DNA of 64,000 bases, taken from NCBI RefSeq assembly GCF_042477335.2, contig NC_091246.1, positions 22,937,001 through 23,001,000 of the forward strand, in the 5' to 3' direction. This document shows, one piece after another, positions 22,777 through 34,439 of the stretch; positions within the stretch are counted from its first letter, which is position 1, and each line of letters begins with the position of its first letter. Below the pieces are notes generated by a model, which saw only the letters and a list, made by a program, of their open reading frames with translations, was not told the DNA's origin and searched no databases. A program made the position numbers and the translations under genes. The DNA comes from Ovis canadensis (Eukaryota; Chordata; Mammalia; Artiodactyla; Bovidae).

Positions 22777-23030
22777 GGCGCCCGCCGCCCAGGACGCCGG
22801 GGCTTTGCCACGCCTTCGCTGCGCTTCCGCCCCCGTAGGCCGAGCCCCGCCCCCGAGGCCGAGCCCCGCCGCCGTAGGCCGAGCCCCACCCCTCAAGCTG
22901 AACCTCTTTCCGCAGGCCGCGCCCCGCCCAACCCGCCGGCTTCCGGCCGGCTGGCATAATTCTTGGCCAGCCGCGGTGCTGTTACTCCTTCCAGTAATAG
23001 CACGCCGGCTCCGCTTCTGTTAGTCTTCAG
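22690..23030 (-). promoter_or_regulatory. CpG-rich promoter region of the F-box/WD gene
   Basis: CpG-dense sequence surrounds exon 1 and the start codon (22776, minus). It includes a GC-rich tandem repeat at about 22828-22892. No TATA box was seen, which fits a CpG-type promoter. The transcription start was not located. Confidence 0.6.
22828..22892. repeat. GC-rich tandem repeat, about three units
   Basis: Units of about 20 nt contain GGCCGAGCCCC, repeated three times with small differences. They lie just upstream of the chosen F-box/WD start codon. Confidence 0.75.
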
Positions 23031-23039
23031 CTGGCTTTT

Positions 23040-24960
23040 GAGCTTCCCCTTGGCACTTGCTCTTGTCCTGACAGTAGCCCAGAACCTCGCTCACCCCCTT
23101 ATACGGACATTCATCTTCGTTCTGACCTTCGCCCTTGCACTGACCCTTACACTGGAACTTGTGGCGCCCCTGCACCAAGTACCTCCTGAGCCCTTGCCCT
23201 GGTGCTGGCCCGTATCCAGACCTTGTCCCTTTTCTTCAGCCTCACCCTAATCATTGCCCTTGACCTCATTAGCATCTGACATCTACCCCACCCCTATTCT
23301 TACCCTCACCTGACCCTGACACACCCTAACATTCCTTCACCCCGAATTTTGCCCTAGCCATGACTCTCACCTTCACAGTCACCTCCACAGAGACCCCCAG
23401 CCTCCCCCTTACCCTGGCACTGGCCCTCACCTAGTGTCTCCTTTGTCATGACCCCTGCCTTGGACCTGACCCCGGACCTCACTCTGGACTTGTCATGACC
23501 ATATCAAAGATCAGAGTTAGTGTAAGGGTGAGGATCATGATCTAGCTCAGTGTCAGAGCAGTTAGGGTCACAGTCAGGATGAGGGTAAGATCAAGGACAG
23601 ATTCATGAAGATCAGAAATAGGGTGACTGTCCAGTTCAAGGTAAAATTCTATGTCAGGTTAAGGGTTAAGATCACAAAAAGGTCAAGGTCATGTCATTGG
23701 AATCAGGTTCAAGGACAAGATCAGTGTGAAGGAAATTTTAGATCCAGGGTTAGTTTCAAGATCCAGTTCAAGTTTGAGATCAGTGTGACAGTCAAGATCA
23801 AGTTGTGCCTCCATTGCAGAGGGTCAGTGAGAGGATGAATGTCAGGATAAGAAAGATGGTATTTTGGGGATGAAAGTAAAAGTTGGGTTCAGGTTGACAG
23901 TGCATGTCCAGTTCTGAGTAGGATTCAGGGTCAAGTTGAGGGTGAGGTTGATGTTCAGAATTAGAATCAGTGTTGGTTTCAGGGTCAAGATCAATGTGAG
24001 GATAATGTCAGTGTCAGGGTGAGCATGACATTATGAAAGTCAAGGTCAATTAAGTCAAGGTGGGGTTCCATTTCTACTCCTGCTGGCAGGAATTAAGTTC
24101 TCCTCCAACTCTCCCTTCCCTCCCCCAATTACATTGGCCCAATCTGCATAATCCAGGACACTCTTTACATCTCATTCCTTTAATTACATTTGCAAAATCC
24201 CTTCTGTGTGTAAAACAGCATATTCATAGCTTAGGACATGGGCATTTTTAGGGTAACATTAGTCTGCTTACCACAGAGTGTCAGAGTTTGGCTTGTAGTC
24301 AAAATCAGGCTTAAGTTTCAACGTGAGGATAGGTCAAGATGGAGGTGATGATTAGACTGAGGATCAGAGTCATCATAATCATGAAGGGCTATATCACCCT
24401 GAAGTTCAATTTCAGGGTTAAGGTCCAGGTCAAGTTCAAGGTCATGATGGGATTAGGGTGTCAGTGGTGTCAGCCAAGTGTGAGTCCATGGCAAGATGAA
24501 TGTCAGAACCAAAGTCATGATCAGGTTTGGGGTGCAGACTAGTTTCAGTTTCAGCTTGAGTACAGTGCTCAGACAGTAAAGTATCTGCCTGCAATGCAGG
24601 AGACCTGAGTTCAATCCCAGGGTCAACATGAGAAACAAAGTAAGATAAATATCAATTAGATAGTCATGGTTAAGGTAAAAATGAGAGCCAAGTTCAAGGA
24701 CAAGGTTAAATTTTAGGTCAAATGAGGTCAGAGTTTGGAATGAGGGTCAGAGTCAATGCAAGATCAAAGCCAGGCCAGTGGCCGGGGGTGGGGGGTGGGT
24801 GGGGAAGGGGCTGCTGAAGAACTGAGTGAAGGTGAGAGTGAGGGTATGTGCCAGGGTCAGGGTAATAGAGTCAGGTTAAATTTAAGGCTCAAGGTGAAGG
24901 CTAGGGTCTGTGTCGGGGGTGGGGGTAAGGTTTATAGAGTCTTTGTGAGCAGAACTGGCT
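23040..24960. repeat. Degenerate GGGTCA-type repeat with a strand switch near 23500
   Basis: From about 23040 to 23500 the sequence is rich in CCCTGACC/CTCACC-like words. From about 23503 to 24960 it is rich in the complement (GGGTCAAGG, GGTCAGGG). Periodicity is loose, roughly 6-12 nt, and there is no coding potential. About 24060-24290 is non-repetitive, and a SINE fragment interrupts at 24553. Confidence 0.75.
24553..24627 (+). mobile_element. SINE head fragment
   Basis: About 75 bp of the tRNA-like Bov-tA head (GTAAAGTATCTGCCTGCAAT, then a B-box-like GAGTTCAATCCC) lies inside the degenerate repeat, without the BovB-type tail. Confidence 0.75.
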
Positions 24961-26253
24961 GAGTATCAGTGATCAGGGTTTGGGTCTAGACCCACATTTA
25001 TATGGAGGTGAGAGATACCAGAAATTGAGCTAGACTGAAGCTTACTTAGTCTTCAGATGTGGCTGGACAAACACGCAGAAGCCAGATCCTTAAAATACCT
25101 TTAAAGTCACATGAGACACTTAAACTCATCCTTGCAAGCAACAACTGAGTTTACTGTGCTTTACCCTCAAAGAGCCTAGAGGGCAGTTAGTCACCTCTGT
25201 AACCTCAGTGCTTGCAGAAGTTTATACATATGAGCACAAAATGTATATTTTGAATAAAAAACTGCTAGTAAGTTTCTCTCGTCTGTTTTTAATCTGTCCA
25301 TGAACAAATAGTACACTGTCTTATTTACTATAGCCCTATGATATGTCTTGGTATGTATCTGATACGGTAAATCCTTTCATTGCTTTTCTCCTTTTCTTCT
25401 GCTTCTCCCTCCTTTTAACCTTTTCATTTCCACATATATATTTTAGAGTTGGCTTACCAAATTATTAAATAAGAAAGACAAAAGCAAGTTCAGATTGTTT
25501 TGATACTTACTGAATTAACAAATGAATTCCAGGAATGTCTGTCTTATTTGCAAGATATCTCTGAGCGAAGAGGATAAGGTTCACCCTTACCCTGAGGGTG
25601 ATGCTGGTAAACCAGTTTAAGGTGTAGAGGGTCACTATGGGGTCCCCCACTTGAGCCACCCCTGGGCCTTGCCTTCTTCCACCTCACCTCTAAAAGGAGC
25701 TCTGTTACATGAAGAACCTAGGAAGCCCCCAAGACTAAAGTAGCCATGAATGGGGCCACTTTCCAAGTGACCAGAGAGAAACAAGGGTCAAGAGATGATG
25801 CCACCTCGGCCACTTCTTTCTATATGAACTATGGAAGAGGGGCGTACGTCACGTAGAACTATTCAGGGTTTTTATAATAAATCTCAAAGTTGAACTAGTG
25901 TTTAATGTCTGAGAAGAAAATCAAACCAAACTTTCCTTCTCACTTGGGTTTCCAACATGAGGACATGGTAAACTCAGTGCTGCCTTAGATGGTTCCACTG
26001 GGACAATCCCTGACCGGTGGAATCCCTGATGATGACAGGCATAGCAGTGGAACTCACTGCCTCCTTCAGCACACAGGTGGGAGGCCGACAGCACAGGTTG
26101 AGGGCGCCCTCTGCTGGGGCTGGATGGCCTCATCATCTGGTCAGGACCAGGGCCACTGTGGTTGAAATCAGGCTGGAGCAGAGAGTGGCTTGGGTTGTCC
26201 TTGGGAGGGGCAGGAAGTTGGGGGGACAAGCCAACAGGGCCTGGCCCTGCATC
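24961..26253. other. Intergenic and CDK20 3' flank
   Basis: No gene or clear repeat recognised from 24961 to about 25900. The part next to 26254 is the likely CDK20 3' UTR on the minus strand. Confidence 0.45.
25901..25906 (-). terminator. Possible CDK20 poly(A) signal (ATTAAA)
   Basis: The minus strand reads ATTAAA about 350 nt past the CDK20 stop codon. It is the nearest poly(A)-signal variant I saw. Confidence 0.35.
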
Positions 26254-29200
26254 TCAGCCCTCCGGGATGAAAGGCCGAATCAGCTCCGGGTTCAACAGTG
26301 ACTCCTCGAGAGGCCGGTCCACGTGGAAGTCATGGACGTGCGGGGGTCCTGGGTGGGCCTTGGGTGCAGGTCCCCCTGGGCGCTGGGGGATCGGCAGCTC
26401 CGAGGGGTGGACAGGCAGGGGAGCTGTGAAGAAGTAGTGGTGCAGGAGGGCCTGAGGGGAGTGAGAAAGAGATAGCAAAAGGAAATCGGTCACTGCAGCC
26501 TTCCAGGTTCAGCTCATTTCCCTCTGTGGGAGCAGCGGGGGATATGAATACCCCGGAAGAAATTTTCTCATTCACGCATTCTCCATTCAAGATGATCCCA
26601 ACAGCTCTGAGTGTTCAGTTTCAGCACTGCTCCAAAGACAGGAGATGTAGCAGTGAACTGAACAAAGAGCTCTGCCTTCAAGTCTTCCATATAGTCAGGG
26701 GCTGGACATGATTGAGCGACTAAGCACAGCACAGCACAGGGCGGGATAAACAAGAAAAAGTAAGATAAACAGTGCATCAGATGATTGGTGCTGTGGGAAA
26801 GAGAAAGTCAGAGCGTGGACAAGGAAAACTAGGGCAGCTGCAGGCCTGAAGAACGGGAGGGTAGGCCCCAAGAGGTAGCACTTGAGCAGAGATCTGAAAG
26901 CTGAATGAGTGAGGCTCTGGGACAGAAGTACACAGACCTTAGGACCTGGAGGAGGCTTGAGGTCCCAGGGAGTGAGCAAGGGGAAGGGAGCTGCAGGGTC
27001 ACAGATGTGACGGCCCCACGTGTGTGATGCCTGTGGGCCACTAGGACCTGGGCTTTTTGGCTGAGGAGAGAGCCCTGCAGGGGAAGATGTGACAGCCTGC
27101 CTGGACAAGGTCCCTCTCTCTGCAGGGTGGAGAGACTGAATGGGCAGGAGGAGAAGCAGACTCTGGGAGGCAATTGGGGACTTGCGGGGAGGCAGGAGGC
27201 GCTTAGACTGGAGGCAGCAGCGCAGGGCTGAGAAGTGGTCGGTTGGCTTTGTGTGTGTGTGCTAAGTCGCTTTAGTCACGTCCAACACTTTGCCCGCCAG
27301 GCTCCTCTGTCCTTAGGATTTCCCAGGCAAGAATACTGGAGGTACCATTCGCTTCTCCAGAGGATCTTCCTGACCCAGGGATCGAACCTGCATCTTTTTT
27401 TTTTTAATGTCTCCTGCACTGGCAGGCAAATTCTTTATCACTAGCACTACCTGGGAAGCCTCGGTTGGCTTCAGTACATCCTAAAGGCATTGCTGACATT
27501 GGAACTCACAGTGGGTGTATGTAAACACACACTGCTTGTTCCAAGGGCAGGGAGGTAAGGCTGCCGTGAGGCCAGATGGACAGGTACATGTGACAGAGAG
27601 GCCTGACACCATGAGCCATCAGTCCATGGTTCTCCCCTCCTCCCTCACCTGCAGCCACAACCTACCCCTTCTGGGTCCTCCTCTCCAGGCCTCTGCTTAT
27701 CATTTCTCTCGGGATAATAGACCCCGCCCCTGCCCTTCTCCAGAAGACCTGCATGACGCGAGAGTCAGTCCCAACATCCCTCCCCTTGATGCCCACAGAC
27801 TGGCTGCCCTGCCCCACCACAGGGTGGAGAGCCCAGAGGAACAAGTCACATCTGTTCACTCGGCATCAGGACCCAAGACAATGCTGGGCACATGCCAGAT
27901 GCTAGTAAATTCTTCTTGAAGGAATGAAGGGGTGAAGAAGTGAGATGCACTCTTCAGCGAGGTGGGCATGCCCTTTTAATATGGCCACTCCTAGCCACCT
28001 GCTGCCTCTCCAGGGTCTGCTCAGGAGAGGCACACCTTCTCCACGACCCCTGTCTCTGGGGGTGCTGTTCCCAGCCCATCACAGGTTCTGAGGACCTCAA
28101 CCTGCTAGGTCACAGGGGCACGAACAAGGAGGGTCAGGACAATGGGTGTCTCCCTACCTGGGAGGCAGAGATGCGCTGCTGTGGTGGGTAGAGGAGGAAC
28201 CGCCCTAGCAGGTCCAAGGCCTGGGGAGAGGCGTCGGGCAGCACCTCCTCCAGGGGCACGGGCGCCTGCTCCTTGAAGGAGATCTTGTTGTAGTCAGGCA
28301 GCTCAGTGATCTCCTGGAGGAGAAGGGGGCTCATTAGGGCTGGCGCCCACCCCATCAGCCCCCTCAGGAGTCAGTTCTTGCTTCCTGTCACCCACCTGCT
28401 GCCACTCACTCACAGAGCCCCCATCCACCTGCCCCTGCTCGCACCACATCACTCATGACATCATGCGCTCACAGCACGATGTGAGTGAACATGCACACAT
28501 CTCAGGCGCCTGCTCCATGCCCAGCTTGGTATGGGCTGCGTGTGTGCTGGGGATTCGCAGGAAGGGGTCGGGGCTGGACCCTGGTCCTTCCTCCTCCAGC
28601 AGATCAGGGATGGAGGAGATCCCATGCTGGGCCAGGACCAAGGTCTGGGAGCGTCTAGGAGGTGTGGGGGCCATGAGGCAGAAGACAGAAGATGCAGGGC
28701 AGGCGAGTTACAAGCTGCTGGGGGAAAAGAGGACACCCACCCCCACCCCTCCAAATGGTAGGCCCCTGCAAACCGGCCAGACTTGAGGACTAGGGGTGCC
28801 CAAGATTCGAAGCACACAGCAAAGCTGTTCGATGTCATTCTCTCCTGGGAAAAGGGGGGACCCGTTCAACAGCTCCCCCAGGATGCAGCCCACGGCCCTG
28901 CAGGTACAGAAGCCAAACATCTCAGAGATCTCACACCAGGGACACAGGTTTCCCCACACCAGCACCCACACCTCCCCCTGTGGTCAAGACACCCACAAAG
29001 TAGCCTACAGATCCCCAGCTTCACACAGTCCAAAGCTTCAAGCCTAGAATACGTAGCACAGCCCCTTCTCCAAATAGGTCTCAGGCCTCAACCCTGAAAT
29101 ACACATCAACCCAATAGTTTTGGGAACTTCTCAGAAACTCATACTCTGGGACACACAGCCACCCCCTCCCATTCTGGGGCAGACCTCCAAAACAGCCCCC

Positions 29201-32200
29201 AGATCTCAAACTCTAGGAAGTGAAAGTCACTCAGTTGTGTCTGATTCTTTGCGATTCCAAGGACTGTAGCCTGTCAGGCTCCTCTGTCCATGGAATTCTC
29301 CAGGCAAGAATACTGGAGTGGGTAGCCTATTCCTTCTCCAGCGGATCTTCCTGACCCAGGAATCAAACTAGGGTCTCCTGCATTGCAGGCAGATTCTTTA
29401 CCAACTGAGCTACCAGGTAAGTCAGTCATGTCCGACTCCGCGAGCCTATGGCCTGTAACCCACAAGGCCCCCCTATGTTCATGGAATACTCCAGGCAAGA
29501 ATACTAGAGTGAGCTGCCATGCATCCAACTCCAAATAAAGGTTCAGGGCCTTCATACCCAGGGACCCAGGCCTCTGCATAACTCAGGGACACTACATCCT
29601 GGGGTGTCACCCCCTGTATACCAGCTTAGACGCCCCATGCCTCGGACTGCCTTCCCAACCTCAGCCCAGAAGCTTCCTACAGGGACAATCACTCCAATCC
29701 CACTTGTCCCCTCCCAGCTCAAAACTGTCATGGGGAGGATCACTGATTCCAAACTCCTCAGAGATACTCTAACCAGAGGGGACACTCCCAAGGCAAACTA
29801 GAGCTCACAGCAGGGAAAACCCCCAAATGGCTTAGAGACCTCAGTGTCCAGGAGGAGAGGTGACTCAGCTATCCACATCCCCCCTTGTCTAGCCCATAGG
29901 AGTCTCACCAGAGGTCGACACCTTGATCGTACTGGCGGGCACCATACAGGAGCTCAGGGGCTCGGTACCACCTACGAGAGGAGGGCAGAGGGTCACATGT
30001 AGGTCACTGGTCTGTCAGGAAGTTGCCCTGGAAGGTCACCCTGACCCCCACACCCGCCCCAGGAGCACTTGTTTGAATAGAACATCTCTGTCCAAAATCA
30101 TCTCTTCCCCAGTAGGAAGGCTGGGGGCCTATCCTTTGCCATATCCTGCCCTGGAAACTGGTCCTCCCTACCTGGTGGCCACCTGGTGCGTGTAGAGGCG
30201 GTTGCCATCTGGGGAAAAGACCCGGGCTAGGCCAAAGTCCGCTATCTTGAGCTGGCCTGAGGCACTGATAAGCAGGTTGGCTGGTTTCAGGTCCTGAGGG
30301 CACCAAAAGAAGCATCAGTTCCTCTAAAGCCCCCAGTGGACCTCAGGACAGGAGGGCTCGGCAGGCTGGCCACCTGGGTGAGCTCAGGACCTGGTCTCCT
30401 CCAGGGCCACAACTCCAGTCACTTGTCCCCAGGCCCTGCCCGTTCTGTCCCCTCCCAAACCATGCCCTTTATCAAAGGCTGGCCTACTCCCAGCCCAGCC
30501 ATCCACAGGCCCACCCCAGTCCATGGTGGTACTGACCCGATGTACAATGTTGTTGGCATGGCAGAAGGCGACGCCCTTGAGTAGCATCTGTAAGTAGCTC
30601 TTGACCTGCGCCTGGGCCAGTGGCCTCTGGGTATGGCGCACCACCTCAGCCAGATCTGACAGCATGAACTCGAAGGCCAGCACGAAGCCTGCGCCATGTG
30701 GGAACACGGCCTTCAGCTGCACAACCTGCAGTGGGGTGCCCCGTCAGCCTGCAGACTCACATGGCTCAGACTCTCTTGTATCCTCAGCCCCGGCACCAAC
30801 AGAGGACCAGGCAGGCAGAGAAGGCGACAAGAGACCTGGGCTCAGCATCAGGGAGCTGGGTGCTCTCTTGCTCCCTTCTCCCAGAAGAAGGCAAGTCCCT
30901 GCTGGAATCCTGTAGTAAACACTCAGCTGGCGCTAGTGGTAAAGAGCCTGCCTGCCAATGCAAGAGATATAAGAGATGTGGCTTTGACCCCTGGGTTGGG
31001 AAGATCCCCTGGAGGAGGACAGGGCAGCCCGCTCCAGTATTCTTGCCTGGAGAATCCCATGGACAAGAAGCCTGGCAGGTCACAGTCCATGAGGTCGCAA
31101 AGAGTCAGACATGACTGAAGTGATTTAGCTCTAGCAAACCCTCAGGGGAAAGGAGGTCTAAGAAAGGCCACATAGGGCAGTGTCTGATCCCCCACCCAGC
31201 CCACGAACTGGAAAGTCATCTGGAAACACACATCCACACAGGTGATCACAGCTCCCAGCACTGGGCGCAGAAGACATGCCATACAAACTGAGGGCCCACA
31301 AGGTCACAAGGGCTGGCTGCACAGCAATGAACAGGAGGGAGGGCCAGTGGGTTCCCAAGGACTTTAAGGAGCTCGGGGGACAAATGACAGAAACTAACAA
31401 ACCTATAGGGTATTCTGATGAAAACAGAAGAGAACAGATGGGGCGAGGTCTGTTATACAGGGATCGGGGAGGGAGCTGTGGGCAAGGGTCAGCAAACACA
31501 AGGTCCGAAGGCAAGAACAGGAAGGAGGCTGCTCTGTTCTATATTCCTGGAGTCTCGATAGTGCTGTTTTCGGAGAGACATGGAAGATATTTTGCTGAAT
31601 GAATGAATGAAGAGGCTGGCATGAGCCAGAGCAGATAGAGATGGTTCTTTCAGAGTGAAGAGAAGCTGCTGGAGCTTTTCAAGCTGGGGAGTGGATTCAT
31701 CTACAATTTTTGACTGTGGAGTGGGAGTAGTGGCAGGGAAGGTGGAGGAGGGAACGGGGAGCTCTTGTAATAGTTCTGATGAGAGGTGAGGATGGCCTGG
31801 GCCAGGGGAATATCTGCAGTGTTTTAAAGATAGACCCTTCAGGCCTGCCACACAGGACATAGGACTGTATCACCAGCTTCCCATGGGCCCTCCAACCAGC
31901 TCACACAAGCTGTTTGCAAGCCCTTTTACTGTCCTCAAAACACAAGAATGGCCGTAGTGCTGTTTTTCTGATTTTGATGGTAGCAGACAGTCATTTTACA
32001 AGTTGGGACAAACATAGATTCAGATAATACACAAAATTATAACAAAAAAAAGCCAGCAAAAATAAAATCCTACCACCTATAGTCAACAGTAGGAGTCTAT
32101 CCCACCAGACTTTATAAGAGACATGGTATACACAGACACATATTCATACGTGTGTGTGTGTGTGTGTGTGTTGTATGTGTTAGTCGCTCAGTCATGTCTG

Positions 32201-33811
32201 ACTCTTTGTGAACCCATGGACTGTAGCCCCCAGGCTTATCTGTCCATGGGATTCTCCAGGCAAGAATACTGGAGTGGGCTGCCATGCCCTTCTCCAGCGG
32301 ATCTTCCCGACCCAGGGATCAAACCCAGGTCTCAGGTATCGCAGGCAGATTCTTTACCATCTTAGCCACCTGGGAAGCCTATATATATATGTATATGTAT
32401 ATATACACTAAATATTCTTATACAAAACCAGGATGACACATGCAGTTCTAAAACATGCTTTTGTCACAAAATATCATGGACATCTCTAGAGAATAAGAAG
32501 CAAGTCAGAATATTGCCTACTCTTGGGTGCATGGGCCTAGCCTTGTCACTACCCAGGAAGTTAGGTACATTCTCCACTCAGGAAGGACATGGACAAGAGA
32601 GAAAACCACGCAATGAGCCTGGGTGTGTGAGGTGTCTCTCCCCATGTGCCCACAGCCCCTCTCATGCCTGTCACATACAAATCACACCAAGTGGACCCTG
32701 TAGCCTTTGTCTGTCTCCCCTACCACACTTCAGTTCTCAAGAGCAGGTTAGGGGCTGTGTCGCCAGTGCCCAGCAGAAGGCAGAGCCTATGGGAGACCCT
32801 AATGTTAAAACGCTGATTCTGCAATCAGGCCAAAGCCTCCACAGACAAGCTGAGCCAGCTGAGTGCCCATGAGCAGGCCCTGGCCTGAGAGGAGAGCCTG
32901 AAACCCGCCTTGCAGTATGGAGGAGAAAACTCAGAAGGTCAGTGTACATAAAAGCAGTTAACCCAGCCTGCAGAACGTAACAGGAGCTCAACAGGTGGCA
33001 ATAATCGTTATCATTAGAAATCATTATATGTTTTGAGAAAAAGGATACTTCAGTCAATGAATGAACAAGTAGGCAAGAAATAAATGAGTGAACAAGAGGG
33101 AAGGAGTGAGGAATGAAATAACTGGGTGAATGAACGTGGACAAGAAAGGCAGTGAGTTGAGGGGTGAGGATGCAAATAAGGAAACACAGTGACCGCAGGC
33201 CCTCAGAGTGGGAGTGAGCGAGGAGGGCGGGACAGCCCCTCAGAACACCAGCCCCACTCACATACTGACTGTCTTCGATCTCCTGCAGGGCCTTGATCTC
33301 CCGTAGGACCTGGTTGGGAATGCCATCCTCCAGCCGCCGCAGGGCCACCTTCTTGAGGGCAACGATCTCTCCAGTCTGTTTGGGACAGAACGCAGACACT
33401 GCCAGCCCGTCCCGGCTGGGAAAAGGGGTGCGACGCCGAGAGCTGAGGTCCTCGTGGGGGTGGAACGCACCCCTCAACCCGTGCTGGAGGGAAATCAGGG
33501 CCAACTGGCGCAGAGCTGGGCAAACAACTCAGAGATATCCACGCCAGGCTACTAGCGGAACTCGCTGAAAGCACCGTTGGTAGCTGGCCGCAACTTGGAA
33601 GCCCTCCCTTCCGCGGGCAAAAGAAGTGGGCGCACGCCAGGATGAACTACCGGGAGGCAGAAGCTATGGCCCAAGCATGGGTCAGGAAGACGGGGAGATC
33701 TCAATGGAACCGAAGGAGGAAGGGCTGGATGCTCACCTCCACGTGCTTGGCTTTGAAGACGATGCCGTGCGCACCCTCCCCTATGCGCCCCAAGATGCAG
33801 TACTGCTCCAT
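26254..33811 (-). CDS. CDK20: Cyclin-dependent kinase 20 (CCRK), complete
   Basis: Eight exons join in phase on the minus strand: 33811-33737, 33375-33262, 30725-30537, 30293-30172, 29971-29909, 28897-28774, 28313-28158 and 26451-26254. All introns are GT-AG. They encode 346 residues, the length of human CDK20. Visible kinase features are the Gly loop [11 protein letters not shown] (8-18), catalytic Lys33, alpha-C Glu51, HRDLKPAN (125-132), DFG (145-147), the activation-loop threonine in LYTHQ (Thr161), and WYRAPE from 168. The C-terminal tail is proline-rich. CDK20 is a CDK-like Ser/Thr kinase known to control the MAK/ICK kinases, ciliary length and Hedgehog signalling, and it has been linked to CDK2 activation. 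The start codon has strong context (GGCCATGG). No frameshift or missing catalytic residue was seen, so the gene appears functional. Confidence 0.97.
26696..26737 (+). mobile_element. Bov-tA tail fragment
   Basis: Contains GGACATGATTGAGCGACTAA, the end of a Bov-tA or BovB, followed by a short (CAGCA)n run. Confidence 0.6.
27250..27460 (-). mobile_element. Bov-tA SINE with target-site duplication
   Basis: Minus-oriented Bov-tA flanked by exact TCGGTTGGCTT at 27239-27249 and 27461-27471. A T-run has expanded inside it at about 27396-27406. Confidence 0.93.
29220..29522 (-). mobile_element. Bov-tA SINE followed by a partial second copy
   Basis: A full minus-oriented Bov-tA (29220-29416) is directly followed by the left part of another (29419 to about 29522), in CDK20 intron 5. 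Confidence 0.85.
30921..31130 (+). mobile_element. Bov-tA SINE
   Basis: Plus-oriented Bov-tA in CDK20 intron 2. Imperfect flanking duplications AGTAAACACTC / AGCAAACCCTC. Confidence 0.88.
32148..32177. repeat. (GT)n simple repeat
   Basis: GT dinucleotide run directly adjoining a minus-oriented Bov-tA, a common arrangement for ruminant microsatellites. Confidence 0.9.
32178..32379 (-). mobile_element. Bov-tA SINE
   Basis: Minus-oriented Bov-tA with a (GT)n run on its left and a (TA)n run on its right. Confidence 0.9.
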
Positions 33812-33908
33812 GGCCCTCTTCCCGGCACCCTGACCCTACGCAGTCACAGCCCCTCCCTGGCACCTGACACTTCCGCGTTAGCCCGCCCCGGCTCCCGCCC
33901 CAGACGCG

Positions 33909-33921
33909 GCTGCCTAGCAAC
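33909..33921 (-). promoter_or_regulatory. Candidate RFX X-box upstream of CDK20
   Basis: The minus strand reads GTTGCTAGGCAGC, two inverted half-sites with a 1-nt spacer. It lies about 100 nt upstream of the CDK20 start codon. Ciliary gene promoters often carry such RFX sites, and CDK20 acts on cilia. Confidence 0.5.
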
Positions 33922-34237
33922 GGTGCGGAAACGAGCGCCCGAGCCTGGAGGCCGAGGGCAACTAGGAATGGCGTCCTGGCCTCTCAGTGCCTTTCCCTAG
34001 GACCTCGCCGTCACGCCTCAGTGCGCTTCACTAGCAGAAGTCATCCGTGCGCAGACCGTGCGGGCGGGAGCGACGGTCACCGCCGATCCCTCTCGCCTCT
34101 GCCGAGCACCACGTGACCAGTGATGCCAGGTTACGCAACGGGGCGGGGCCACGCAGCCGGAGGGCAAAGCCGAGAGGCTGTGGAAAGTCGCTAAATTGGC
34201 GGGAGGGTGGAGCCGCTCTTCAGGGAGGAGGCGAGCA

Positions 34238-34309
34238 CGGGGCGGGGAGGGGAGGGGCGGGGCGGGGAGGGGAGGGGCGGGGAGGGGCGGGGCGGGGCGG
34301 GGCGGGGCC
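34238..34309 (+). repeat. G-rich GC-box array
   Basis: About 72 nt of repeated GGGGCGGGG/GGGGAGGGG. It offers many overlapping SP1-type sites and runs of at least three G, which could fold as G-quadruplexes. Confidence 0.85.
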
Positions 34310-34439
34310 GTCCACCCGGGGGCGTGACTGCGGCGCCGAGGGCGTGGCCGAAAAGTTACAGGGTGGGGCGGGCTTCTCCCGCAGAAGGCCAGGATCCCTC
34401 CTCCCCCTTACCTAGAGCTTCCACCTAGGAAAACAAACA

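Larger units (their letters stand above)
26452..28157. other. CDK20 intron 7
   Basis: Mostly unique sequence plus one Bov-tA insertion (27250-27460) and a small SINE tail fragment (26696-26737). No further exon. Confidence 0.6.
30726..33261. other. CDK20 intron 2
   Basis: Contains two SINEs (30921-31130 and 32178-32379) and GT/TA simple repeats. The remainder is unique or unassigned, with no additional exon. Confidence 0.6.
33560..34400 (-). promoter_or_regulatory. CpG island and CDK20 promoter
   Basis: GC- and CpG-rich sequence spans CDK20 exon 1 and its upstream flank. It contains a G-rich GC-box array (34238-34309), an E-box CACGTG (34110-34115) and an RFX-like site (33909-33921). No TATA box was seen. 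No oppositely oriented gene was found, so bidirectional activity is only a possibility. Confidence 0.75.

Noticed and set aside
22420-22959. Long plus-strand open frame across the F-box gene promoter
   Set aside because: It runs antisense over the CpG-rich exon 1 region, where stop codons are rare. It shows no domain, and the minus strand has the supported F-box exon.
33552-34415. Several overlapping open frames on both strands in the CDK20 CpG island
   Set aside because: GC-rich composition explains them. The only segment with family support is CDK20 exon 1 (33811-33737, minus).
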